Below are positions 1 through 9,112 of a stretch of 64,000 bases of DNA, in pieces. The translations under genes were made by a program, and so were the position numbers. How positions within the stretch are numbered: the stretch's first letter is position 1; every line of letters starts with the position of its first letter. The stretch spans positions 186,001 to 250,000 of the forward strand of contig NZ_WIDQ01000004.1 in the NCBI RefSeq assembly GCF_009495745.1, given 5' to 3'. This DNA comes from Niveispirillum sp. SYP-B3756 (GTDB taxonomy: Bacteria > Pseudomonadota > Alphaproteobacteria > Azospirillales > Azospirillaceae). The notes below the pieces were generated by a model. The model searched no databases. It was not told the DNA's origin and was given only the letters and a program-made list of their open reading frames with translations.

Positions 1-2177
1 GCGAAGGTGCCACGCATCATGACTTCATGGTTGCCACGGCGGGCGCCGTAGCTGTTGAAGTCGGCGACGGTGACATTGTGCTCCAGCAGATATTCACCGG
101 CCGGGCTGGTCTTCTTGATGTTACCAGCCGGGGAGATGTGGTCGGTGGTGATGCTGTCACCCAGGATGGCCAGCGCGCGGGCCCCCTTCACGTCGGACAC
201 GGAGCCCGGCGTCATGGTGATGCCGTCGAACAGCGGCGGACGCTTGGCGTAGGTCGACTTGTCGTCCCACTTATAGGTCATGCCTTCGACGGTCTTGATC
301 TTCTGCCACTGTTCCGGGCCCAGGAACACGTTGGCATAGCGGCTGACGAACATTTCGCGCGTCAGGAACTGGGCGATCGTGTCCTCGATCTCCTTGTTCG
401 ACGGCCAGATGTCCTTCAGGAAGACGGGCTTGCCGTCCTTGCCGGTGCCGATCGGATCCTTGGAGATGTCCAGGTGCAGGGTGCCGGCCAGGGCATAGGC
501 CACCACCAGCGGCGGGGAAGCCAGATAGTTGGCGCGGACCTGCGGGGAGACGCGGCCTTCGAAATTGCGGTTGCCGGACAGCACCGACGCAACGGTCAGC
601 TTGCCAGCGTCAACAGCGGCGGCAATCGGGTCCGGCAGCGGACCTGAATTACCGATGCAGGTGGTGCAGCCATAGCCGACCAGATTGAAGCCCAGCTTGT
701 CCAGGTACGGGGACAGGCCAGCGGCGTTCAGATAGTCGGTCACGACCTGGGAGCCGGGTGCCAGGGAGGTCTTCACCCACGGCTTGGCGGTCAGGCCCAG
801 TTCCACGGCCTTCTTCGCCACCAGACCGGCGGCGAACAGCACCGACGGGTTGGAGGTGTTGGTGCAGGACGTGATGGCGGCGATCACGACATGGCCGTGA
901 TCCAGCTTGTAATCAGCGCCGGCCACGTCGGTCGGCTGGCTGATCGGACGGCCGGCAACGTCGGTGGCCAGGAAGTCACCGAATTCCTGGGTGACGTTGG
1001 ACAGCAAAACCCGGTCCTGCGGACGCTTCGGGCCGGCCAGCGACGGCTCCACCGAGCCCAGGTCCAGTTCCAGCGTATCGGTGAAGACCGGATCGGGCGT
1101 GGAGGCATCGCGCCACATGCCCTGGGCCTTGGCATAGGCCTCCACCAGCGCCACGCGGTCGGCGTCGCGGCCGGTGAAGTGCAGGAAGCGGATGGTCTCG
1201 GCGTCGATCGGGAAAATGCCGCAGGTGGCGCCATATTCCGGGGCCATGTTGGCAATCGTCGCACGGTCGGCCAGCGTCAGCGCGTCCAGGCCGGGGCCAT
1301 AGAACTCGACGAACTTGCCCACCACCTTCTTCTTGCGCAGCATCTGGGTGACGGTCAGCACCAGATCGGTGGCGGTCGCACCCTCACGCAGCTTGCCGGT
1401 CAGCTTGAAGCCGACAACTTCCGGGATCAGCATGGAGATCGGCTGGCCCAGCATCGCGGCCTCGGCCTCGATACCACCCACGCCCCAGCCCAGCACGGCC
1501 ATGCCGTTGACCATGGTGGTGTGGCTGTCGGTACCGACCAGCGTGTCCGGATAGGCCACGGTGGCGCCGGTCTGGTCGGTATCGGTCCAGACGGTCTGGG
1601 CCAGATATTCCAGGTTCACCTGATGGCAGATGCCGGTGCCCGGCGGCACGACGCGGAAATTATTGAAGGCCTTCTGGCCCCAGCGCAGGAACTCGTAACG
1701 CTCACCATTGCGCTGGAATTCCAGGTCCACATTCTCGTCAAACGCCTGCGGCGTGCCGAAGGCGTCAACCATCACGGAATGGTCGATGACCAGATCCACC
1801 GGGGTCAGCGGGTTGATCTTGGTCGGGTCGCCACCCAGCGCCACCATGGCTTCGCGCATCGCGGCCAGGTCGCAGACGGCGGGCACGCCGGTGAAATCCT
1901 GCATCAGCACGCGGGCCGGGCGATAGGCGATCTCGCGGTCGGACCGCTTGTCGACCAGCCACTGGGCGACGGCCTTGACGTCGTCCACGCTCACCGTGCG
2001 CCCGTCTTCGAAGCGCAGCAGGTTCTCCAGCAGCACCTTCATGGAGAAGGGCAGGCGCGACACGTCGCCCAGGCCGGCCTTCTCGGCTTCGGGAATGCTG
2101 AAATAATCAACAGACTTGCCGCCGGCAGTCAGGGTGCGGCGGACTTTCAGGCTGTCCTGGCCGGTGATCGTGGACAT
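1..2177 (-). CDS. acnA: Aconitate hydratase A (partial, C-terminus outside window)
   Basis: Aconitase of the TCA cycle, interconverting citrate and isocitrate with a [4Fe-4S] cluster. About 725 codons are present of a family that is usually near 890, so the C-terminal swivel domain runs off the left edge. The start is ATG at 2175-2177 ([12 protein letters not shown]), preceded by GGAGGAG 11 bases upstream. Cluster cysteines are visible in [13 protein letters not shown] and [13 protein letters not shown]. Other AcnA hallmarks are [30 protein letters not shown] and [15 protein letters not shown] long plus-strand ORF lies opposite it but is only the antisense shadow. The gene is divergent from the opp operon with about 560 bases between them. 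The assignment is secure. Confidence 0.97.
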   Translation of the reverse strand, partial: MSTITGQDSLKVRRTLTAGGKSVDYFSIPEAEKAGLGDVSRLPFSMKVLLENLLRFEDGRTVSVDDVKAVAQWLVDKRSDREIAYRPARVLMQDFTGVPAVCDLAAMREAMVALGGDPTKINPLTPVDLVIDHSVMVDAFGTPQAFDENVDLEFQRNGERYEFLRWGQKAFNNFRVVPPGTGICHQVNLEYLAQTVWTDTDQTGATVAYPDTLVGTDSHTTMVNGMAVLGWGVGGIEAEAAMLGQPISMLIPEVVGFKLTGKLREGATATDLVLTVTQMLRKKKVVGKFVEFYGPGLDALTLADRATIANMAPEYGATCGIFPIDAETIRFLHFTGRDADRVALVEAYAKAQGMWRDASTPDPVFTDTLELDLGSVEPSLAGPKRPQDRVLLSNVTQEFGDFLATDVAGRPISQPTDVAGADYKLDHGHVVIAAITSCTNTSNPSVLFAAGLVAKKAVELGLTAKPWVKTSLAPGSQVVTDYLNAAGLSPYLDKLGFNLVGYGCTTCIGNSGPLPDPIAAAVDAGKLTVASVLSGNRNFEGRVSPQVRANYLASPPLVVAYALAGTLHLDISKDPIGTGKDGKPVFLKDIWPSNKEIEDTIAQFLTREMFVSRYANVFLGPEQWQKIKTVEGMTYKWDDKSTYAKRPPLFDGITMTPGSVSDVKGARALAILGDSITTDHISPAGNIKKTSPAGEYLLEHNVTVADFNSYGARRGNHEVMMRGTF

Positions 2178-2738
2178 CGGGGGTGACTCCTCCATCGGGG
2201 TCGAAAGCGGCAGGCGACATGACTTCTTGCCCCGGCTCCAGCGTCCGGGGCCAAGGCCTGCCAGGGTGGCTTTTCGGAGCGTGGTTTAGCGCTTTTCGCG
2301 GTGCGGGGCAAACCCCTCTAGGGGGGATCAGACCCCCTTTTCACTCATATTCGATCAAGGTAGGGGCTTGTTGCGAAACGATCTTAACTAGGTGGGCTGG
2401 GAGAGGGGGCTGATGACCGCAGCGGCCAACGCTCCGCTGTGGCCGGGGAAGGGCAGGGGGCAGACTCCAACGGCCCGCCCCGCAGCGGGGGTGTTGGTAC
2501 CCGCCCTATCGGGCCTTGACCTGCCATCGTGTGTCTTCCTCCGATTGTGTCCCTGGGGGGGTGTTCACCTTTGGTAAGTGGGGCGATTTTTGGCTATTTT
2601 TGAAATTATGTCTCTTTTGCCGGGACGCGGTTGACAGGGGAACTGTTTTCACAGAAACGTCACTCCCGTCCGCGCGAAATGCATCCGATGCATGGCAGCT
2701 ACCATGCTGGTCGAAGGCGCGATGGAGGGTTTCTATCG
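2178..2738. other. acnA/oppB divergent intergenic region
   Basis: No convincing gene in about 560 bases. It must contain both divergent promoters. A short hairpin (2322-2326 with 2333-2337) is followed by four T on the plus strand; it could be a leader structure of the acnA transcript or a fortuitous terminator. A TTGACA at 2631-2636 is a possible -35 for oppB but no good -10 follows at 16-18 bases. The short ORFs here have no protein-like composition. Confidence reflects the absence of a gene, not any regulatory site. Confidence 0.5.
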
Positions 2739-3662
2739 ATGTTGTCTTACGCTGTCCGGCGCCTGCTGGAAGCGATCCCCACATTGCTGGTGATCGTCGC
2801 CCTGTCCTTCTTTCTGATGCATTCCGCGCCCGGCGGCCCGTTCGATAGCGAACGCGTGCTGCCGCCGGAGATCGAGGCGAACCTGAAGGCGGCCTATAAT
2901 CTGGACAAGCCGGTCTGGCAGCAGTTCACGATTTATCTGGGTAAGGCGCTGCAGGGTGATTTCGGCCCGTCCTTTACCTATAAGGATTTCACGGTTTCCG
3001 AACTGATCCTGACCGGCTTGCCGGTGTCGGCCCGGCTGGGCCTGTCGGCGGTGACGCTGGCCGTGCTGATCGGCTGTACGCTGGGCATTCTGGCCGCCAT
3101 GCGCCAGAACACCAAGACCGACTATTCCATCATGGGCATCGCCATGGTGGGCATCACCATTCCCAATTTCGTCATGGCCCCGCTGCTGACGCTGATCTTC
3201 GGCATCTATCTGGGCTGGCTGCCGGTGGCGGGGCTGGGCGATGGCTCGTTCCGCAATCTGGTGCTGCCGGTGATCGCCCTGGCCCTGCCGCAGATCGCCA
3301 TTGTCAGCCGCCTGACCCGTGGCGGCATGATTGAGGTGTTGCGCTCCAACTTCGTGCGCACCGCCCATGCCAAGGGCCTGCCGGAACATCTGATCATCAC
3401 CCGCCACACACTGCGCGCCGCCCTGCTGCCCGTCGTCTCCTATCTGGGGCCGGCCATTGCCGGTCTGGTGACAGGGTCGGTGGTGATCGAGCAGATTTTC
3501 GGCCTGCCGGGCATTGGCCGCTATTTCGTGCAGGGGGCGATCAACCGCGACTACACGCTGGTGATGGGCACTGTCATCACCTATGGCAGCCTGATCGTGC
3601 TGATGAACCTGGCCGTCGATCTGATCTATGGCCTGATGGACCCGCGCGTCCGCTACGATTGA
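2739..3662 (+). CDS. oppB: Oligopeptide ABC transporter permease OppB
   Basis: Inner-membrane permease of a peptide importer, 307 residues. It looks strongly like enterobacterial OppB: an N-terminal LRRxLEAIPTL-type helix, a periplasmic segment with GDFGPSF.YKDF, and a C-terminal permease domain with the EAA-like loop HAKGLPEHLIITRHTLRAALLP and the ending DPRVRYD. I chose ATG 2739 because GGAGGG lies just upstream and the protein then begins like the family; an in-frame start at 2631 would add 36 residues unlike OppB. It opens an operon with a peptidase and oppC-D-F. No periplasmic binding protein (OppA) gene is in the window. Confidence 0.95.
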   Translation: MLSYAVRRLLEAIPTLLVIVALSFFLMHSAPGGPFDSERVLPPEIEANLKAAYNLDKPVWQQFTIYLGKALQGDFGPSFTYKDFTVSELILTGLPVSARLGLSAVTLAVLIGCTLGILAAMRQNTKTDYSIMGIAMVGITIPNFVMAPLLTLIFGIYLGWLPVAGLGDGSFRNLVLPVIALALPQIAIVSRLTRGGMIEVLRSNFVRTAHAKGLPEHLIITRHTLRAALLPVVSYLGPAIAGLVTGSVVIEQIFGLPGIGRYFVQGAINRDYTLVMGTVITYGSLIVLMNLAVDLIYGLMDPRVRYD

Positions 3663-3716
3663 TCCGGCACCATCCTCATCATCCGACCGCAATCTTCGTC
3701 TGAAGGATATGATCCC

Positions 3717-5558
3717 ATGCGGCTTTCCCATCTGCTTCGTACCGGTGCCGCTATCGGCACCCTGTTTTGGCTGACGGCTTGCCAGCCCGCCGAGAAGAAG
3801 GCTGAGGCTCCGGCAGCCCCTGCCAAGGCGACGGCAGCGGATGCGGCGAAGTTCGTGGAGCGGGCGGAGGCTGAACTGGGTACTGCGCGGGAGAAGCTGA
3901 GCCGCCAGTCCTGGGTGATGAACACCTATATCACGCCGGATACGCTGGCCCTGTCGTCAGAGACTGGGGCGGAATATAGCGCGCTGGTTGCCCGCCTGAC
4001 GGCGGAGAGCAAACAGTTTGTCGGGTTGGAACTGGCCCCGGATGTGGCGCGCAAGCTGGCCCTGCTGCGCAACGAAACGGCCCTGCCGTCCCCCGCCGAT
4101 CCGGCCTTGAACAAGGAATTGTCGGAGCTGGATGCCAAGCTGGGTGAGCTTTACGCCACCGGCAAGGTCTGCCGTGCCGATGGCAGTGACTGCCTGACGC
4201 TGGACGAGATCGACGATGTGTTCCGCACCTCGCGCGATGAGAAGGAGCTGAAGCGGCTCTGGACCGGTTGGCACAAGGTGGCCCAGCCGATGCGCCCGAT
4301 CTATCAGCGCGAGGCGGAGATCGCCAATATCGGTGCCAAGGAACTAGGAGTGGCGGACGCCGGCACGCTGTGGCGTTCCGGCTATGACATGACCGCCGAC
4401 CAGTTCGAGGCGGAGGCCGACCGGCTGTGGGAGCAGGTGAAGCCGCTCTATACCAGCCTGCACTGCTATACCCGCACCAAGCTGGGCGAGAAATACGGCA
4501 CCGACGTGGTGCCGCAGGACAAGCCGATCCCGGCCCATCTGCTGGGCAATATGTGGGCGCAGGAATGGGGCAATGTCTATGACATCGTGGCGCCCAAGCA
4601 GGCGACCCGCAATGTCGATGTCACGGCCCTGTTGACCAAGGCCAATTACGACCCGATCAAGATGACGAAGTCCGCCGAGGGCTTTTTCACCGGCTTGGGT
4701 TTCTCCCCGATGCCCCAGACCTTCTGGGAACGCTCCATGCTGACGCGCCCGAAGGATCGGGAAGTCGTCTGCCATGCCAGCGCCTGGGACATCGACGACA
4801 AGGATGATATCCGCATTAAGATGTGTATGCGGGTCAATGGTGACGATTTCCAGACTATCCATCATGAGATGGGCCACAATATCTATCAGCGCGCCTACAA
4901 GGCCCAGTCCACCTTGTTCCGCAATGGGGCCAATGACGGCTTCCATGAAGCCATCGGCGATTTCATCGCCCTGTCGGTGACGCCGGGCTATCTGGTGAAG
5001 CTGGGCCTGCTGGACAAGGAGCCCTCCACCGAGGGAGATACCGGCCTGCTGCTGCAACAGGCACTCGACAAGGTGGCCTTCCTGCCCTTTGGCCTGTTGA
5101 TCGACAAATGGCGTTGGGATGTGTTCAACGGCAAGATCAAGCCGGAGGATTACAACAAGGCCTGGTGGGATCTGCGCACCAAGTATCAAGGCGTCGCCGC
5201 CCCGGTGGAACGTACCGAAGCCGATTTCGACCCCGGTGCCAAGAACCATGTCGCCACCAGCGTGCCCTATGTGCGCTATTTCCTGGCCCGCATCCTGCAG
5301 TTCCAGTTCCATCAGGCGGCCTGCCAGCAGGCGGGTTACACAGGCCCGCTGCACCGCTGCTCCATCGCCGGCAATGCGGAAGTGGGCAAGCGCTTCAATG
5401 CGATGATGGAAATGGGCGCTTCCAAGCCCTGGCCGGAAGCGCTGAAGGCCTTTACCGGCAGCGAGCAGATGGATGCCGGCGCCATGCTGGCCTATTTCGC
5501 CCCGCTGAAGGAATGGCTGGACAAGCAGAACGAAGGCAAGAGCTGCGGCTGGCAGTAA
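3717..5558 (+). CDS. M2-family peptidyl-dipeptidase (ACE-like), lipoprotein
   Basis: Zinc metallopeptidase of family M2 (angiotensin-converting-enzyme type), which releases dipeptides from peptide C-termini. 613 residues. The N-terminus is a lipoprotein signal with lipobox LTAC (Cys about residue 22) followed by a Lys/Ala/Pro-rich linker, so it is probably anchored in the periplasm. The gluzincin motif HEMGH is at residues 383-387 and the third zinc ligand is Glu411 in FHEAIGD, the 24-residue spacing expected for M2. It lies 54 bases after oppB and upstream of oppC. This suggests it trims peptides for, or competes with, the importer; that link is inference. Length is typical for a single-domain ACE. 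Confidence 0.93.
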   Translation: MRLSHLLRTGAAIGTLFWLTACQPAEKKAEAPAAPAKATAADAAKFVERAEAELGTAREKLSRQSWVMNTYITPDTLALSSETGAEYSALVARLTAESKQFVGLELAPDVARKLALLRNETALPSPADPALNKELSELDAKLGELYATGKVCRADGSDCLTLDEIDDVFRTSRDEKELKRLWTGWHKVAQPMRPIYQREAEIANIGAKELGVADAGTLWRSGYDMTADQFEAEADRLWEQVKPLYTSLHCYTRTKLGEKYGTDVVPQDKPIPAHLLGNMWAQEWGNVYDIVAPKQATRNVDVTALLTKANYDPIKMTKSAEGFFTGLGFSPMPQTFWERSMLTRPKDREVVCHASAWDIDDKDDIRIKMCMRVNGDDFQTIHHEMGHNIYQRAYKAQSTLFRNGANDGFHEAIGDFIALSVTPGYLVKLGLLDKEPSTEGDTGLLLQQALDKVAFLPFGLLIDKWRWDVFNGKIKPEDYNKAWWDLRTKYQGVAAPVERTEADFDPGAKNHVATSVPYVRYFLARILQFQFHQAACQQAGYTGPLHRCSIAGNAEVGKRFNAMMEMGASKPWPEALKAFTGSEQMDAGAMLAYFAPLKEWLDKQNEGKSCGWQ

Positions 5559-5566
5559 GGGTTTGA

Positions 5567-5641
5567 GAAGGAGCGTGGGCCAGAACCAACCAGGATGTTA
5601 TCCTGGCCATGTTCCAGGCCCTGAACCCGACAAGGAGGTGA
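5567..5641 (+). pseudogene. C-terminal remnant of a DUF4160 gene
   Basis: An open stretch of 24 codons bounded upstream by an in-frame TGA (5564-5566). It encodes WARTNQDVILAMFQALNP followed by TRR and a stop at 5639-5641. This resembles the last helix of DUF4160 proteins; the intact DUF4160 in this window has WARRHLPALYRAW at the same place. The stop is four bases before the DUF2442 ATG, exactly the spacing seen in the intact pair at 13213/13218. I therefore read it as the truncated partner of the DUF2442 gene. The similarity is short, so a profile alignment would be needed to be certain. Confidence 0.5.
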
Positions 5642-5645
5642 TGGG

Positions 5646-5906
5646 ATGCGTACACCACGGATCAAATCCGTTACCACCCTGCCGGGTTTCAAGCTTCGGC
5701 TGGAGTGGGATGTCGGCCAGATATCGGTGGTCGATATCGCCGACATCATCGACCGGTACGAGATTTTTGCCCCGATCCGGGAAAACCCGGCGCGGTTCGA
5801 TCAGGTGACGATCGGGGAATATGGGTATGACCTGCATTGGTCCGATCTGATGGAAATCCCCTGCACGCAGCTTTGGCAGCGTTCGCAGGTCCAGGCCGCG
5901 GAATAG
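5646..5906 (+). CDS. DUF2442 domain protein
   Basis: Small protein of 86 residues with the DUF2442 layout: beta strand FKLRLEWDVGQISVVDIADII, then a phenylalanine/proline segment YEIFAPIREN, then QVTIGEYGYDLHWSDLMEI. DUF2442 proteins commonly sit beside DUF4160 proteins in a toxin-antitoxin-like arrangement, but their biochemical role is not established. A strong AAGGAGG lies upstream of the ATG. The gene sits inside the opp operon between the M2 peptidase and oppC, and its expected DUF4160 partner is reduced to a scrap upstream. If the pair is a toxin-antitoxin module, the survivor may be a solitary antitoxin or a domesticated gene. Confidence 0.8.
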   Translation: MRTPRIKSVTTLPGFKLRLEWDVGQISVVDIADIIDRYEIFAPIRENPARFDQVTIGEYGYDLHWSDLMEIPCTQLWQRSQVQAAE

Positions 5907-5932
5907 AGCGCGTAGGGAAAGAGCAGACGACG

Positions 5933-6847
5933 ATGGTTCAAGACATCACCGGCGGTACCAAACGGGCGGCGCTGATCGAGAAAGCCGCCGAGGAGGTGCA
6001 GGGCCGCTCGCTTTGGCAGGATGCAAGGCGCCGCCTGTTCGCCAACAAGATGGCGGTGGCCAGCATGATCGTGCTGGGCATCATCGCGCTGATGGCGATC
6101 TTCGCCGACGTGCTGAGCCCGCACGCCTATGACGAGGTCTATTGGGATTATATCGGGGTCGGGCCGATGCTGGAAAACAGCCATTGGTTCGGCACCGATG
6201 CCAATGGGCGCGACCTGTTCATCCGCACGCTCTATGGTGCCCGCGTCTCCTTGATGGTCGGCATCGTCACCACCATGGTGGCGCTGGTGATCGGGGTGGC
6301 CTATGGCGCCGTCGCCGGCTATTTCGGCGGGCGCATCGATACGGTCATGATGCGCATCGTCGACGTGCTTTATTCCATGCCGTTGATGTTCTTCATCATC
6401 ATCCTGGTGGTGGTGTTCGGGCGTCACATCGTGCTGGTCTTCATCGCCATCGGCTGTGTGGAATGGCTGACCATGGCGCGTATCGTGCGCGGCCAGACCA
6501 TGTCGGTGAAGCGCAAGGAGTTCATCGAGGCGGCGCGGGCATCGGGCGTTTCCACCCCCAATATCATCCGCCGCCACATCATCCCCAATGTCATCGGGCC
6601 GGTGATCGTGTTCGTGACCTTGATGGTGCCGGTGGTGATCCTGGTGGAAAGCTTCCTGTCCTTCCTGGGCTTGGGCGTGCAGGAACCGATGACCAGTTGG
6701 GGTGTGTTGATCTCCGAAGGGGCGGCACAGATGGAAAATGCCCCGCATATGCTGATCTTCCCGGCCGTCTTCCTGGCGGTGACGCTGTTCTGCTTCAATT
6801 TCATCGGTGACGGTCTGCGCGATGCGCTGGACCCGAAGGACCGCTAA
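5933..6847 (+). CDS. oppC: Oligopeptide ABC transporter permease OppC
   Basis: Second inner-membrane permease of the importer, 304 residues from ATG 5933 (MVQDITGG). It shows the OppC N-terminal helix (MAVASMIVLGIIALMAIFAD), the periplasmic motif HWFGTDANGRDLFIRTLYGAR, and the cytoplasmic coupling loop RKEFIEAARASGVSTPNIIRRH. It ends in DGLRDALDPKDR as usual. A longer in-frame ORF exists upstream but overlaps the DUF2442 gene. The ribosome site is weak (GGGAAAGAG). oppD follows after 12 bases. Confidence 0.95.
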   Translation: MVQDITGGTKRAALIEKAAEEVQGRSLWQDARRRLFANKMAVASMIVLGIIALMAIFADVLSPHAYDEVYWDYIGVGPMLENSHWFGTDANGRDLFIRTLYGARVSLMVGIVTTMVALVIGVAYGAVAGYFGGRIDTVMMRIVDVLYSMPLMFFIIILVVVFGRHIVLVFIAIGCVEWLTMARIVRGQTMSVKRKEFIEAARASGVSTPNIIRRHIIPNVIGPVIVFVTLMVPVVILVESFLSFLGLGVQEPMTSWGVLISEGAAQMENAPHMLIFPAVFLAVTLFCFNFIGDGLRDALDPKDR

Positions 6848-6859
6848 GGGGCGCCGGAT

Positions 6860-7888
6860 ATGACCGCAGTATTGGAAGTCCGCGACCTGAAGGTTCGCTT
6901 TGCCACGCCCGATGGCGAGGTCTCCGCCGTCAATGGCGTCTCTTTCGACGTGAATGAGAGCGAGTGCGTTGGCATCGTTGGTGAAAGCGGCTCGGGCAAG
7001 AGCCAGCTTTTCATGTCCGTCATGGGGCTGCTGGCCAAGAATGGCCGGGCGCTCGGTTCCGCCAAATATCGCGGGACTGAGTTGGTCGGGATGCCGGTGA
7101 AGGATCTCAACAAGATCCGGGGCGACAAGATCGCCATGATCTTCCAGGACAGCATGACCGGCCTGACCCCGCATCTGCGCATCGGCAAGCAGATGACCGA
7201 AGTGCTGGTGCAGCACAAGGGCATGGGCGAGGCCGCCGCCGTGAAGCGGGCGCTGGAGATGCTGAACCTCGTTCGCATCCCCGAGGCAGCGCGCCGGCTG
7301 GCGCAGTACCCGCATGAACTGTCCGGCGGGATGCGTCAGCGCATCATGATCGCCATGGCATTGCTGTGCGAACCGGAACTGCTGATCGCGGATGAGCCGA
7401 CAACGGCGCTGGACGTGACCGTGCAGGCCCAGATTCTGGATCTGATGTCGGATCTGAAGCGCGTCACCAAGGCCGCCATCGTGCTGATCACCCATGATCT
7501 GGGCACCGTGGCTGGCCTGTGCGACAAGGTGCAGGTGATGTATGGCGGCCGGTTCATGGAAACCGGCAGCGTGCAGGAAATTTTCTATCAACCCGCCCAT
7601 CCTTACACGGCGGGCCTGCTGGCCTCCATGCCGCGCCTGACGGAGGGGCGGCGGGAAAAGCTCTATGCCATTCCCGGCCAGCCGCCCAACCTGCAACGGC
7701 TGCCCAAGGCCTGCCCGTTCCAGGAACGCTGTGACTATGTGCATGAACGCTGCGTGGATGAATTGCCGCTGCTGCGCGATGTGACACCGGGCCATGCCAA
7801 GGCCTGCCATCTGCTGAGCCTCGCCAACCCCGTCAGCGACCCCAAGGCCCCTTCGCTGAAGGTGGCCGATGAAGCCCGGAGCGCCTGA
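6860..7888 (+). CDS. oppD: Oligopeptide ABC transporter ATP-binding protein OppD
   Basis: Cytoplasmic ATPase subunit, 342 residues. Walker A GESGSGKS is at residues 41-48; the signature is LSGGMRQR, Walker B LLIADEPTTALD, and the switch histidine lies in ITHDLG. The C-terminal oligopeptide-transporter extension contains the cysteine-rich segment CPFQERCDYVHERC typical of OppD/DppD. It pairs with OppF to power OppB/OppC. The stop is followed one base later by the oppF ATG, indicating translational coupling. Confidence 0.95.
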   Translation: MTAVLEVRDLKVRFATPDGEVSAVNGVSFDVNESECVGIVGESGSGKSQLFMSVMGLLAKNGRALGSAKYRGTELVGMPVKDLNKIRGDKIAMIFQDSMTGLTPHLRIGKQMTEVLVQHKGMGEAAAVKRALEMLNLVRIPEAARRLAQYPHELSGGMRQRIMIAMALLCEPELLIADEPTTALDVTVQAQILDLMSDLKRVTKAAIVLITHDLGTVAGLCDKVQVMYGGRFMETGSVQEIFYQPAHPYTAGLLASMPRLTEGRREKLYAIPGQPPNLQRLPKACPFQERCDYVHERCVDELPLLRDVTPGHAKACHLLSLANPVSDPKAPSLKVADEARSA

Positions 7889-7889
7889 T

Positions 7890-8909
7890 ATGTCGAAAGA
7901 ACTTCTCCGCGTCGAAGGGCTGAAGGTGCATTTCCCCATCCGCACCGGGGGCATCCTGATCGGCCAGTACACCCCGCTGAAGGCGGTGGATGGCGTCTCC
8001 TTCACCCTGAACGAGGGGGAGACGCTGGGCATTGTCGGCGAAAGCGGCTGTGGCAAATCCACGCTGGGCCGCGCCGTGCTGCAACTGATCAAGCCGACCG
8101 ATGGCAAGGTCGTGTTCATGGGGTCGGAACTGACGGGCGTGGGGGCGGAGGTGATCCGCCAGAAGCGCGCCGACATGCAGATCGTCTTCCAGGATCCGCT
8201 GGCCAGCCTGAACCCGCGCATGACCGTGGGCGACATTATCGGCGAACCGCTGACCGTCTTCTTCCCCAAGATGAAGGCAGAGGAGCGCAAGGCCAAGGTC
8301 CGCGCCCTGATGGCCAAGGTCGGTCTGCTGCCGCAGATGATCAACCGCTATCCGCACGAATTCTCCGGCGGCCAGTGCCAGCGCATCGGCATTGCCCGCG
8401 CCATGATCCTGAACCCGAAGCTGGTGATCTGCGACGAGCCGGTGTCGGCGCTGGACGTGTCGATTCAGGCGCAGATCGTCAATCTGCTGATGGATCTGCA
8501 AAAGGAATTCGGCCTGTCGCTGCTGTTCATCAGCCATGACCTGTCGGTGGTGCGCCATGTCAGCCATCGGGTGATGGTGCTGTATCTGGGCAAGGTGATG
8601 GAGATCGCCGAGCGCGACGCCATCTATGAGGCGCCGCTGCACCCCTATACCCAGGCGCTGATTTCTGCCGTGCCGGTGCCGGACCCGGATATTGAGAAGA
8701 ACAAGCAGCGCATTGTGCTGGGCGGCGACCTGCCCAGCCCGATGAAGCCGCCCTCGGGTTGCGTCTTCCGCACCCGTTGCCCCAAGGCCAGCGACATTTG
8801 CGCCAAGGAAGTGCCGGTGCTGGAAGAAAAGATGCCGGGTCACCGCGTGGCCTGCCATCATTGGGGCATCCCCGACGCTGCCGCCGTGCCGACAGTAGCG
8901 CATCACTGA
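7890..8909 (+). CDS. oppF: Oligopeptide ABC transporter ATP-binding protein OppF
   Basis: Second ATPase subunit, 339 residues from ATG 7890 (MSKELLRVEG). An upstream in-frame ATG at 7869 would overlap oppD and looks less likely. Walker A GESGCGKS is at 50-57, signature FSGGQCQRIGIARA, Walker B LVICDEPVSALD. The C-terminal domain has CVFRTRCPKASDIC. Last gene of the operon. The next features downstream are a palindromic repeat and the tmRNA on the other strand. Confidence 0.95.
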   Translation: MSKELLRVEGLKVHFPIRTGGILIGQYTPLKAVDGVSFTLNEGETLGIVGESGCGKSTLGRAVLQLIKPTDGKVVFMGSELTGVGAEVIRQKRADMQIVFQDPLASLNPRMTVGDIIGEPLTVFFPKMKAEERKAKVRALMAKVGLLPQMINRYPHEFSGGQCQRIGIARAMILNPKLVICDEPVSALDVSIQAQIVNLLMDLQKEFGLSLLFISHDLSVVRHVSHRVMVLYLGKVMEIAERDAIYEAPLHPYTQALISAVPVPDPDIEKNKQRIVLGGDLPSPMKPPSGCVFRTRCPKASDICAKEVPVLEEKMPGHRVACHHWGIPDAAAVPTVAHH

Positions 8910-8938
8910 GGGGGCGGGGCACGTCGCTTTCTTTCCCC

Positions 8939-9019
8939 GTCACCCCGGCGCAGGCCGGGGTCCAGGTTCGTAGAGCAAAGCGCCTGTGGCCCCTGGACCC
9001 CGGCCTGCGCCGGGGTGAC
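8939..9019. repeat. Compound palindromic (REP/BIME-like) element
   Basis: Two perfect 28-base inverted arms (8939-8966 and 8992-9019) separated by 25 bases. Each arm is itself nearly palindromic around the core CACCCCGGC/GCCGGGGT. A single-unit relative with the same core is at 44917-44946, so this looks like two REP-type units placed head to head. It follows oppF and could also slow or stop transcription, but there is no T-tract. Confidence 0.75.
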
Positions 9020-9112
9020 GGTTGAGAGTGCTGAAAGCCGTGAGCGCAACGACAAAACACGCCACCCTGTCGCCAAGGTCGCGCGCCAAAACCCAACAAT
9101 GTCTGAAAATAA

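Noticed and set aside
884-2186. Large plus-strand ORF (431 codons) opposite acnA
   Set aside because: Antisense shadow of acnA; His/Gly/Arg-rich composition typical of the reverse frame of a GC-rich gene.
5801-8344. 847-codon minus-strand ORF across oppC-oppD
   Set aside because: Shadow of the opp genes, overlapping three real genes.
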